In this document: positions 1-4,977 of the stretch, piece after piece | How the letters are laid out: each line of letters starts with the position of its first letter | How positions within the stretch are numbered: position 1 is the stretch's first letter | From: Clostridiales bacterium | GTDB lineage: Bacteria; Bacillota; Clostridia; Oscillospirales; Acutalibacteraceae | DNA length: 6,064 nt | Assembly (NCBI GenBank): GCA_021202245.1 | Contig: JAJQDK010000105.1 | Span: forward strand, 1-6,064 | Direction: 5' to 3' | Translations under genes and position numbers: made by a program | Notes under the pieces: generated by a model | Told to the model about the DNA's origin: nothing | What the model saw: only the letters and a program-made list of their open reading frames with translations | Databases searched by the model: none

Positions 1-132
1 CAAAGTCATTACGGGTTTCTTTCTATTCTCGTTGTTTAATTTTCAAGGTCCTATGTTCACTTTGCACAATTAAAGCAGCCTATCTTTAGTTATGTTACAC
101 ACACTTTATAAGCTCTTTTCTTGCGCGGAACA
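1..132 (-). other. Putative rRNA operon leader (5' part of transcript)
   Basis: Read on the minus strand, this stretch follows a perfect-consensus promoter and contains a block (about 34-53) reading ACCTTGAAAATTAAACAACG. That closely resembles the conserved CTTTGAAAAC-type sequence found in leaders and spacers of clostridial rRNA operons. No open reading frame of note is present. I infer that a 16S rRNA gene, or another stable RNA gene, begins to the left of the window. The rRNA gene itself is not visible, so the call rests on promoter strength plus leader resemblance. A tRNA cluster or another highly expressed transcript is the alternative. Confidence 0.5.
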
Positions 133-138
133 TTATTT

Positions 139-167
139 ATTATAAGAGCTTTGTCGTAAAATGTCAA
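139..167 (-). promoter_or_regulatory. Perfect-consensus sigma-A promoter, probably for an rRNA operon
   Basis: On the minus strand a -35 TTGACA (162-167) and a -10 TATAAT (139-144) are separated by exactly 17 bases, an exact match to the housekeeping consensus. Transcription would start near 131-133 and run leftwards out of the window. It is preceded by A/T tracts suited to the alpha-subunit contact and followed by an rRNA-leader-like sequence, so a ribosomal RNA operon is the likeliest target. Confidence 0.75.
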
Positions 168-216
168 GCCTTTTTTTAAAAAAATTTAAAAATTTTTAAA
201 GCTTGTATTTTTTTCG
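168..216 (-). promoter_or_regulatory. A/T-tract UP element upstream of the minus-strand promoter
   Basis: Directly upstream of the -35 hexamer on the minus strand lie nearly 50 bases of alternating A and T runs, including a T7A7 palindrome at 171-184. This is the composition and position (-40 to -60 and beyond) of UP elements, which bind the RNA polymerase alpha C-terminal domain at rRNA promoters. The same tract is also intrinsically bent DNA. Assignment is by composition only. Confidence 0.55.
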
Positions 217-273
217 ATTTTCACCCGCTTTAAAACACAATATATTGTATGCTCACTTCAAATAATTTCAAAT

Positions 274-303
274 TTGCTATTGTCTTTTAGGCTTTGATAT
301 TAT
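274..303 (+). promoter_or_regulatory. Possible promoter for the zinc-ribbon membrane protein gene
   Basis: TTGCTA (274-279) and TATTAT (298-303), 18 bases apart, form the best plus-strand match upstream of the gene starting at 377. The match is imperfect and the region is very AT-rich, so a different start is possible. A 12-base direct repeat (aaaataaactaa at 304-315 and 318-329) follows immediately and may be only low-complexity sequence. Confidence 0.3.
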
Positions 304-376
304 AAAATAAACTAAATAAAATAAACTAATAGAAGAGAATTTTTCTCTGTATTAAACACAGCTTACGGAGGTTTTT

Positions 377-1569
377 ATGAACAATTACAATCAAATAAAT
401 CCTTATATGCGCAATGCCGGAGTAATTAAACGCTTTTTCGCCAAAAAAATCACTTTGTTAATTGCGATTGCCTGTACTGCTGCATGGATTTTCAATTTTG
501 CCGCAAGTATCTTTGACTCAATCTCTCAAGGCACCGCCTTTGCTTCGTTCGATATACTTTCCGCTATGACAATTATCGGATTTTTTATGCTTTGGTTTCT
601 CGGCAGAAGCCGAAAGGATAATGTGTCATTCAAAGCGGCGTTAAATCTCCTTTGGGTGCCGGCTGTTATCGAGATTGTGCTTCTCTGGCTCTGCTTAATT
701 ATATTTTTAATTGCCGCTGCATTTTCTTCCCTTATCGGCTTAGATGTTGCTTTGTCGGAATTTGTGACTTTTATCTCCGCATATGTTCTGCCGAGTGTAA
801 TAATATCAATTTTGCAGTCGTCCGCTATGCTTGTTTTAATCGGTTCATTCAAAAAAGCCAAAGCTCTATTTATCTGTATAAAAGAGGAGCCGTATTTTTC
901 GGGATAACCTCTCTTTTGCTTGCGCTCACCTCGCTTGCTTTAATCATTTCCTATCTGACATTTTATCCGGATATGATAAACAATCTTAGCAATGCGCTGT
1001 TCTACGTATCGGGATCGGGCGATTTTGATATTTCCGGAGATTTGTTATCGGGCTACACCTCATACAATATTTATATAAGCTCCGTTTCTGAGCTTTTGAA
1101 GCTGATTGTTTCCGTTATGCTTTCGGTATTCGGCTTTTCTTATAACAGATATATAAAGGGTCTCAGCGAATCAATAAAAAGCGGAAGCCGCGCGGTCAAT
1201 GACAGCCCGACTGACAGAGCGGTACAAATTTCCTCGGATAATGTACCTGAATTTGTAAGCCCCACTCACCCGTTAAGCTTTGAACCGCAGCCTGTATTCG
1301 GCGCTCAAACCGACGCTTCACAGCAAGCTGCCCTTGCCGATGAATATCAGGCGTCTGAAGGTTCAGCCGATGCTGCCGAACCCAATCCTTACATTACACA
1401 GAATCCGTATGCAAATCAAAATAATAATTCCCGAAATTCTTACGCAAAACAAAAACATCCTCAAAAGGGCTCCGACTGCCCGCAAACAATCGTATGTCCC
1501 GAATGCGGAAGCGAATGTCCGTCGAACACGCTGTTCTGCGGTAACTGCGGAAAAAATTTAAGGCGTTAA
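377..1569 (+). CDS. Six-helix membrane protein with C-terminal zinc ribbon, frameshifted
   Basis: Two overlapping frames together encode one protein of about 397 residues. The first frame starts at ATG 377 behind GGAGG (367-371) and stops at 905-907. The second frame, one base back, is open from before 652 and carries the rest to TAA 1567-1569. The first part has hydrophobic segments at about residues 26-47, 59-77, 91-118 and 130-150. After the shift two more follow (starting near GAVFFGITSLLLA, and near ELLKLIVSVML), then a polar Asn/Gln/Ser/Pro-rich linker, and a zinc ribbon at the end (about C374, C377, C388, C391, as CPEC and CGNC). The second frame before about 851 is cysteine-rich nonsense, so it has no independent start there. 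The topology suggests an inner-membrane protein with a cytoplasmic zinc ribbon. Its function is unknown to me. It may be a sequencing error, a pseudogene or recoding. Confidence 0.75.
851..907 (+). other. Site of -1 frameshift between the two halves of the membrane protein
   Basis: Protein-like sequence passes from the first frame to the frame one base back somewhere between an A6 run (851-856, codons TTC AAA AAA GCC) and the first-frame stop TAA at 905-907. Other candidate slip points are A4 (880-883) and T5 (895-899). Adding one base to any of these runs would give a single open frame. None is a canonical X XXY YYZ heptamer in the zero frame. C AAA AAA is the closest, and an AGAGGAG sequence (883-889) lies just before the T5 run. 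Confidence 0.7.
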
Positions 1570-1682
1570 CCGACATAAAAAATTTGTTCCGCTTTGCTAT
1601 TTAAAGCTTTTAGGCTTACGGCGCAAAAGACGGTAGTTCGGCAAAATTTTATTCAAACAGGGTACACTGCAGGAAAATACAA

Positions 1683-1723
1683 ACAGACCGTTTCGTTTAA
1701 AACTGAAACGGTCTGTATTTTTT
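1683..1723. terminator. Bidirectional intrinsic terminator
   Basis: A perfect 12-bp stem (acagaccgtttc at 1683-1694 pairing with 1705-1716) with a 10-base loop is followed on the plus strand by a run of T (1718-1723). On the minus strand it is followed by a T-rich tail complementary to the A-rich bases at 1674-1682. It sits between the convergent membrane protein gene (ending 1569) and lipoprotein gene (ending 1852), so it can serve both. Confidence 0.85.
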
Positions 1724-1851
1724 ACTTTTTTAGCAGCGTTCTTTTGCGGCTTGGATTAAATAGGGGAAGCTTGAACCCGGTGTGTAATTTATTTATGAAA
1801 AGACTTGAAATATTTCACACCCACATCACGCTCAATATAATAGTGTGAGGT

Positions 1852-2346
1852 TTAGTCGGGATCATCATCGTCAATATCGCTGTCGGTATAAATCATAAGA
1901 TATTTTCCGTTATCGGAAAGATATGCCGTAACAGGGCTGAGGTCAAGAATCGTAAAGGTCCCGTCGTTTTTGACCGATTCGATAATTTCATCAGCGGTAT
2001 CGTTGAGATTGTCCGTATCGTAAACATAAAGCTCAACCGTAAGCTTGCCGCTTGTGTATTTATTGCCCTGCTGCGCCCCGATAAGCGAAGCATCCATCTC
2101 GGTTACGGTGCCGTCGGGATCAATGTATCCGAGTTCCGCAAAATATTCGCACAATCCGTCAAAGCTGTCGTCAAAATCCGAAGCCTTAACATCCGTTTCC
2201 TGCGCAGTGTCTTCGGTTGAAGCATCTGCCGATGATGTTGCCGAAGCAGTAGTGGTTTGTGTATTCAACGCATCTGAATATCCGCAGCCCGAAGCAACGG
2301 CTGCAATCAAAGCCGTGCATAAAACAGCAGCAAAAAATTTTTTCAT
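1852..2346 (-). CDS. Small acidic lipoprotein of unknown function
   Basis: The 164-residue product begins with a lipoprotein signal peptide: MKK, a hydrophobic stretch at about residues 5-18, and a lipobox ASGC with the lipidated cysteine at C21. A Thr/Ser/Ala-rich linker follows (about 29-50), as is usual between a lipid anchor and a surface domain. The remaining ~110 residues form one compact acidic domain with alternating beta-like and helical segments (KLTVELYVYD, NDTADEIIESVKNDGT, YLSDNGKYLMIYTDS) and an Asp-rich tail. AAAGGAA (2354-2360) lies 7 bases before the ATG. The gene has its own promoter and ends before a bidirectional terminator, so it is probably monocistronic. I recognise the style as a clostridial hypothetical lipoprotein but cannot assign a function. 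It is anchored to the outer face of the membrane. Confidence 0.85.
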   Translation of the reverse strand: MKKFFAAVLCTALIAAVASGCGYSDALNTQTTTASATSSADASTEDTAQETDVKASDFDDSFDGLCEYFAELGYIDPDGTVTEMDASLIGAQQGNKYTSGKLTVELYVYDTDNLNDTADEIIESVKNDGTFTILDLSPVTAYLSDNGKYLMIYTDSDIDDDDPD

Positions 2347-2453
2347 AAAACTATTCCTTTCGGCAGCAACGCCAAGTAGATTTTTAACTGAGCAAATCGC
2401 CGTGACCGTATAAAATCGTATTTATATGCAGTCAAAGCTGAATATCAAGGTTT

Positions 2454-2482
2454 ATTATAACTCATTATCTCGGATAAATCAA
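2454..2482 (-). promoter_or_regulatory. Promoter of the lipoprotein gene
   Basis: On the minus strand TTGATT (2477-2482) and TATAAT (2454-2459) are 17 bases apart. Transcription would start near 2447, giving a leader of about 100 bases. A second, weaker match, TTGACT (2430-2435) with TATACG (2407-2412) and also 17 bases apart, lies closer to the gene and could be an alternative start. Confidence 0.65.
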
Positions 2483-2531
2483 TATTTTTTGAATAATAAC
2501 TTGAGGCAATCAGCTTATTTGAAGCTCTGCA

Positions 2532-2568
2532 AAACAAAAACGGACAGGTTCATATGCACACCTGTCCG
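2532..2568 (-). terminator. Intrinsic terminator of the YabE-like gene
   Basis: A 9-bp perfect stem (cggacaggt at 2541-2549 with acctgtccg at 2560-2568) and a 10-base loop is followed on the minus strand by TTTTTGTTTTG, read from 2540 downwards. It lies 15 bases past the stop codon of the minus-strand gene ending at 2583. There is no T run on the plus-strand side, so it acts in one direction. Confidence 0.85.
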
Positions 2569-2582
2569 TAAGATTGCGGTAT

Positions 2583-3797
2583 TTAGCAGCTTAACACATA
2601 TACGTTTACGTTGTGTCTGCCGAAGCTTACGCACTCGGCATATGTGTTGTAGAAGCAGTCAACGACTGCCGAGCCTGACATAAGCGCTCCGCCTGTATCG
2701 ACAGCGGTTGCATAACCGTAAACCACGCTGCCGTCCGTTGACTCGATATAAAGCTTTGAGCCGTAGGGGATTACATTGGGATTTACCGCTACGCCGCCGT
2801 AATAAGCGGCAACACCTGTTGCGGTGAGCGCTCCTGCAGAAGCGGTGTAGGCTGTACCTGAGCCGGTAACCACGCGGCTGTATTCAACCACGTTTCCGTT
2901 TTGGTCGGTAAAGGTTCCCGTTGCTTTGGCTGAGTCTGAGCTGCTGCCGGAAGCCGAAGTGCCGGCTGAGCTTGTGCCGGCTGTGCCGACAAGCGTTATT
3001 TCGTCAACAGGCTCTTTTACTACCTTGCTTTCAACAACCTCGCTCGAAACCTTTTTGCCGTCAACGTACTTGCGTTTTTCGGTAATAAGCTTTTCTCCGT
3101 CCTCGCCCTCGGCTTGCACCTTGGTTTTGCCGAGCGCCAGCTTATCGGATTTTTTGGTTACGCTGTCGTATTTGATTTTTTCGGTTGTTGTTTCTTCCTT
3201 GTATGTTACTCTCTGAATTTTTACCTTCATTCCGTCCCAAACATCGCTGTCCCTTGAGATGCTGAGAACGTCGTTGTCGTCAATATCGTAGCCTGCGCTG
3301 TTGAGCGAGTCTACAACATTTCCTTCGGGCACCGAAACCTCGTTTGATTCGCCGTCAGCCGTTACGCTGATATTAACTGCATTGCTGATTGTAATTTTTG
3401 TATCTTCCGTGATTTCGGATTCTTCGGACGGTACTACGATTTTGCTGTCGTCAATTTCAATTCTCGCTTTATTAAGCACATCGGCAACCGTGCCCTTGGC
3501 AAGCATTACGGTTATTTCCTCACCGCAGTTGTCTACGGTTATCTTGCGTGCCTTAAAAACATTGAGCGACGTATCAAAACCGGTATCCTCGCCAATCAAC
3601 ATATCGCCGTTGGGCAATTCAAACTGAATTTTGCTGTCCATCTTCATTGCATTAGCTGAGTTCTGGTTTGTTTCTCTGCTGCTGTCCGTTGCGGTAGCGG
3701 CAGTAACTGTTACTACAGAGCCGAGGATAATCGCTGCAGCAAGTACTAACGCGCCGGTGGTTCTTGCAAGGCGCTGTTTTTCTGCTTTAATTTCCAT
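2583..3797 (-). CDS. YabE-like exported cell-wall protein: DUF348, G5 and 3D domains
   Basis: The 404-residue product has a basic N terminus and a hydrophobic segment at about residues 14-34 (signal peptide or membrane anchor). Two ubiquitin-like DUF348 repeats follow (about 84-139 and 141-195), then a G5 domain (about 197-270, with paired EK...KY and E...VVESKVVKEPV strands), a Ser/Gly/Ala-rich linker (272-294), and a C-terminal 3D domain (about 310-402). The 3D domain shows VNPNVIPYGSKLYI, AVDTGG (D367) and VVDCF (D380), the acidic signature shared with the MltA lytic transglycosylase barrel. By family knowledge such proteins (B. subtilis YabE, Rpf/Sps group) bind and probably cleave peptidoglycan glycan strands. 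AAAAGGAG (3807-3814) precedes the ATG. The gene has its own perfect-consensus promoter and terminator, so it is transcribed alone. Cysteines at 381, 389 and 404 in an exported domain are noteworthy. Confidence 0.92.
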   Translation of the reverse strand: MEIKAEKQRLARTTGALVLAAAIILGSVVTVTAATATDSSRETNQNSANAMKMDSKIQFELPNGDMLIGEDTGFDTSLNVFKARKITVDNCGEEITVMLAKGTVADVLNKARIEIDDSKIVVPSEESEITEDTKITISNAVNISVTADGESNEVSVPEGNVVDSLNSAGYDIDDNDVLSISRDSDVWDGMKVKIQRVTYKEETTTEKIKYDSVTKKSDKLALGKTKVQAEGEDGEKLITEKRKYVDGKKVSSEVVESKVVKEPVDEITLVGTAGTSSAGTSASGSSSDSAKATGTFTDQNGNVVEYSRVVTGSGTAYTASAGALTATGVAAYYGGVAVNPNVIPYGSKLYIESTDGSVVYGYATAVDTGGALMSGSAVVDCFYNTYAECVSFGRHNVNVYVLSC

Positions 3798-3895
3798 TGG
3801 TTTTTACTCCTTTTCTGCATATGTTTTTATTCATTTACCTTCCGCACAAAAATGATTTTGCAGGATTTTTGCAATTTCTCTTTTGCACATTCGGC

Positions 3896-3924
3896 ATTAT
3901 AAACGTGTTTTTTAGTTATGTCAA
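3896..3924 (-). promoter_or_regulatory. Perfect-consensus promoter of the YabE-like gene
   Basis: On the minus strand TTGACA (3919-3924) and TATAAT (3896-3901) are exactly 17 bases apart, an exact sigma-A consensus. The start would be near 3889, giving a leader of about 90 bases. That leader carries three TGCAAAA copies (plus-strand positions 3856-3862, 3867-3873 and 3881-3887). A consensus promoter suggests strong, possibly growth-linked expression. Confidence 0.75.
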
Positions 3925-4015
3925 CCTAATTACAAACTTAGTTTTTGTGCAAACTCCACAAACAAATTGGATAAATTTCTTTCTGAGCATTATTTTTCAG
4001 GCTGATTTTACTTTT

Positions 4016-4048
4016 TTTCTTGCAAAAAAGTATGCAATTTGCAAGAAA
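4016..4048. repeat. Perfect 11-bp inverted repeat
   Basis: Arms tttcttgcaaa (4016-4026) and tttgcaagaaa (4038-4048) are exact reverse complements, separated by 11 bases. There is no T run after it, so it is not an obvious terminator. The symmetric shape fits a dimeric regulator site or an RNA hairpin. It lies about 90 bases upstream of the -35 box of the YabE-like gene. Confidence 0.7.
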
Positions 4049-4072
4049 TTCATTTGTTATCATTTGTAATCC

Positions 4073-4105
4073 TTTTGTAATAAATATATGTCACTGATTA
4101 CAAAA
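4073..4105. repeat. Perfect 9-bp inverted repeat, ATTACAAAA type
   Basis: Arms ttttgtaat (4073-4081) and attacaaaa (4097-4105) are exact reverse complements separated by 15 bases. Further partial copies of the word flank it (tttgtaat at 4063-4070, attac at 4108-4112, ttttgtaat at 4251-4259). The repeated word suggests binding of a regulator, but AT-rich chance is possible. Confidence 0.6.
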
Positions 4106-4112
4106 ATATTAC

Positions 4113-4137
4113 AAGAGCAATATTTAGCTCTTTTTGC
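4113..4137 (+). terminator. Weak hairpin with T-rich tail on plus strand
   Basis: A 6-bp stem (aagagc at 4113-4118 with gctctt at 4127-4132) and an 8-base loop is followed on the plus strand by tttgcttgatttttt. No plus-strand gene precedes it, so it would only make sense as the end of a small RNA. The stem is short and the call is tentative. Confidence 0.3.
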
Positions 4138-4204
4138 TTGATTTTTTCAAATTTTACCTCCGAATAACGCAATATTTTGCCATATTTTCTTTATTTCTTT
4201 ATAC

Positions 4205-4236
4205 GCAAAAAAGGACCTCCCAAATCGGGAGGTCCT
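4205..4236 (-). terminator. Strong intrinsic terminator of the hrb-rbr unit
   Basis: A 10-bp GC-rich perfect stem (aggacctccc at 4212-4221 with gggaggtcct at 4227-4236) with a 5-base loop is followed on the minus strand by a run of T (complement of the A run ending at 4211). It lies about 140 bases after the rubrerythrin stop codon, leaving a GC-rich structured 3' untranslated region between them. Confidence 0.85.
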
Positions 4237-4267
4237 GATTTCTTAATTCTTTTGTAATAAGTGAAAC

Positions 4268-4370
4268 AGGCGTGTGCGGGCAGTGCCTGCCGCCAATCCT
4301 ACGGCATTACGGCTTCTGCCCGACAAAACGCCTTCGCCTTTTGGAATTACGGGTCGGGATGATCCGACGC
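4268..4370. repeat. GC-rich structured element with nested hairpins
   Basis: This ~100-base block is much richer in G and C than its surroundings. CGGGCAG (4277-4283) pairs with CTGCCCG (4316-4322) around an inner TGCCG/CGGCA stem (4288-4292 with 4302-4306). An alternative local hairpin uses 4276-4293, and another 5-bp stem is at 4353-4368 (gtcgg/ccgac). It is part of the 3' untranslated region of the rubrerythrin transcript. It resembles the dispersed GGCGGGCA-type intergenic repeats of clostridial genomes, in degenerate form. That identity is inference. Confidence 0.4.
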
Positions 4371-4373
4371 AGG

Positions 4374-4910
4374 TTAATAATTTTCGGGTTTAATCTGAAA
4401 ATAGCTTTGCGGATGAGCGCAAACAGGGCAAACCTCGGGAGCCTTTTTGCCTACACAGATATGACCGCAGTTGATGCACTGCCAAATAACATCTCCGTCC
4501 TTTGAAAATACCAAATCGCCCTTTACATTGTCAAGCAGCTTTTGGTAGCGCTCCTCGTGGTGCTTTTCAACCTCGGCAACCTTGTCGAACAAGTCCGCAA
4601 TGTAGTCAAAGCCCTCTTCTCTTGCATCCTTGGCAAATTCGGGATACATATCCGTCCACTCGTAATTCTCACCGGCTGCTGCCGCCGTGAGATTTTCCTC
4701 CGTTGTGCCGATACCGTTATTGAGAAGCTTGAACCACATTTTTGCATGTTCTTTTTCATTATTTGCCGTTTCCTCAAAAATGTCGGCAATTTGAACGTAG
4801 CCGTCTTTTTTTGCCTTGGAGGCAAAGTATGTGTATTTACAACGTGCCATTGATTCGCCTGCAAAGGCAGCCTCAAGATTTTTTTCGGTTTTTGAGCCTT
4901 TTAAGTCCAT
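4374..4910 (-). CDS. rbr: Rubrerythrin (di-iron peroxidase with rubredoxin-like domain)
   Basis: The 178-residue product is a complete rubrerythrin, slightly shorter than the 191-residue Desulfovibrio protein. Residues 1-140 form the four-helix ferritin-like bundle with all expected di-iron ligands: E19 (AGES), E52 and H55 (NEKEH), E81 and E84 (GENYEW), E115 and H118 (EVEKHH). Residues 143-178 are the rubredoxin-like knuckle with C145, C148 (CINC), C161 and C164 (CPVC). By family knowledge it reduces hydrogen peroxide to water in the cytoplasm, taking electrons through its own rubredoxin-like iron. The ATG is preceded by AGGAG (4919-4923). It lies 53 bases downstream of the flavin reductase-rubredoxin gene, which is a natural electron donor, so the two probably share a transcript, with a possible extra promoter in the gap. 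No residue appears missing. Confidence 0.96.
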   Translation of the reverse strand: MDLKGSKTEKNLEAAFAGESMARCKYTYFASKAKKDGYVQIADIFEETANNEKEHAKMWFKLLNNGIGTTEENLTAAAAGENYEWTDMYPEFAKDAREEGFDYIADLFDKVAEVEKHHEERYQKLLDNVKGDLVFSKDGDVIWQCINCGHICVGKKAPEVCPVCAHPQSYFQIKPENY

Positions 4911-4938
4911 AATAAAATCTCCTTTTTAAATTTATTTA

Positions 4939-4977
4939 TCTATATATAGTATAGACAGCTTTTTTACATCTTTTCAA
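4939..4977 (-). promoter_or_regulatory. Possible internal promoter and dyad upstream of rubrerythrin
   Basis: On the minus strand TTGAAA (4972-4977, inside the end of the hrb-like gene) and TATACT (4948-4953) are 18 bases apart. A dyad, TCTATA (4939-4944) and TATAGA (4950-4955) with a 5-base spacer, overlaps this -10 box and could be an operator. This would let rubrerythrin be expressed separately from hrb. The AT-rich gap makes chance matches likely. Confidence 0.4.

Larger units (their letters stand above)
3925..4211. other. AT-rich structured intergenic region without a gene
   Basis: No supported coding sequence lies here. The region sits upstream of the YabE-like promoter and downstream of the rubrerythrin terminator. 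It contains two long perfect inverted repeats (4016-4048 and 4073-4105), a small hairpin (4113-4132) followed by T-rich sequence on the plus strand, and recurring TTTGTAAT/ATTACAAA words. It could hold operators for the YabE-like gene or a small RNA on the plus strand. I found no recognisable riboswitch, including the c-di-AMP type that sometimes precedes cell-wall hydrolase genes. Confidence 0.5.

Noticed and set aside
304..329. Direct repeat aaaataaactaa, two copies 14 bases apart
   Set aside because: Short, low-complexity and AT-rich; likely chance or simple slippage rather than a site or array.
652..850. Independent start of the second membrane-protein frame at ATG 652
   Set aside because: Residues from 652 to about 850 in this frame are cysteine- and arginine-rich and unlike a membrane protein, while the other frame gives clean hydrophobic helices. 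No ribosome binding site precedes 652.
1779..1822. Imperfect inverted repeat ggtgtg/cacacc just after the lipoprotein stop
   Set aside because: Only 6 bp pair perfectly around a long loop, with no T run; the nearby 12-bp hairpin explains termination better.
1594..1848. Plus-strand open frame of 84 codons after the membrane protein gene
   Set aside because: It reads straight through the 12-bp terminator hairpin, has no ribosome binding site, and its sequence is not protein-like.
2045..2413. Plus-strand open frame opposite the lipoprotein gene
   Set aside because: It is the antisense shadow of a well-supported lipoprotein gene with signal peptide, lipobox and ribosome binding site; Ser/Val/Ala-rich composition is typical of such shadows.
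2926..3627. Ser/Thr/Val-rich plus-strand frames opposite the YabE-like gene
   Set aside because: They are antisense to recognisable DUF348 and G5 domains and lack start signals.
3798..4200. c-di-AMP (ydaO) or other known riboswitch upstream of the cell-wall gene
   Set aside because: I searched because such genes often carry one. The region is too AT-rich and lacks the conserved motifs I know; the leader from the predicted start is only about 90 bases.
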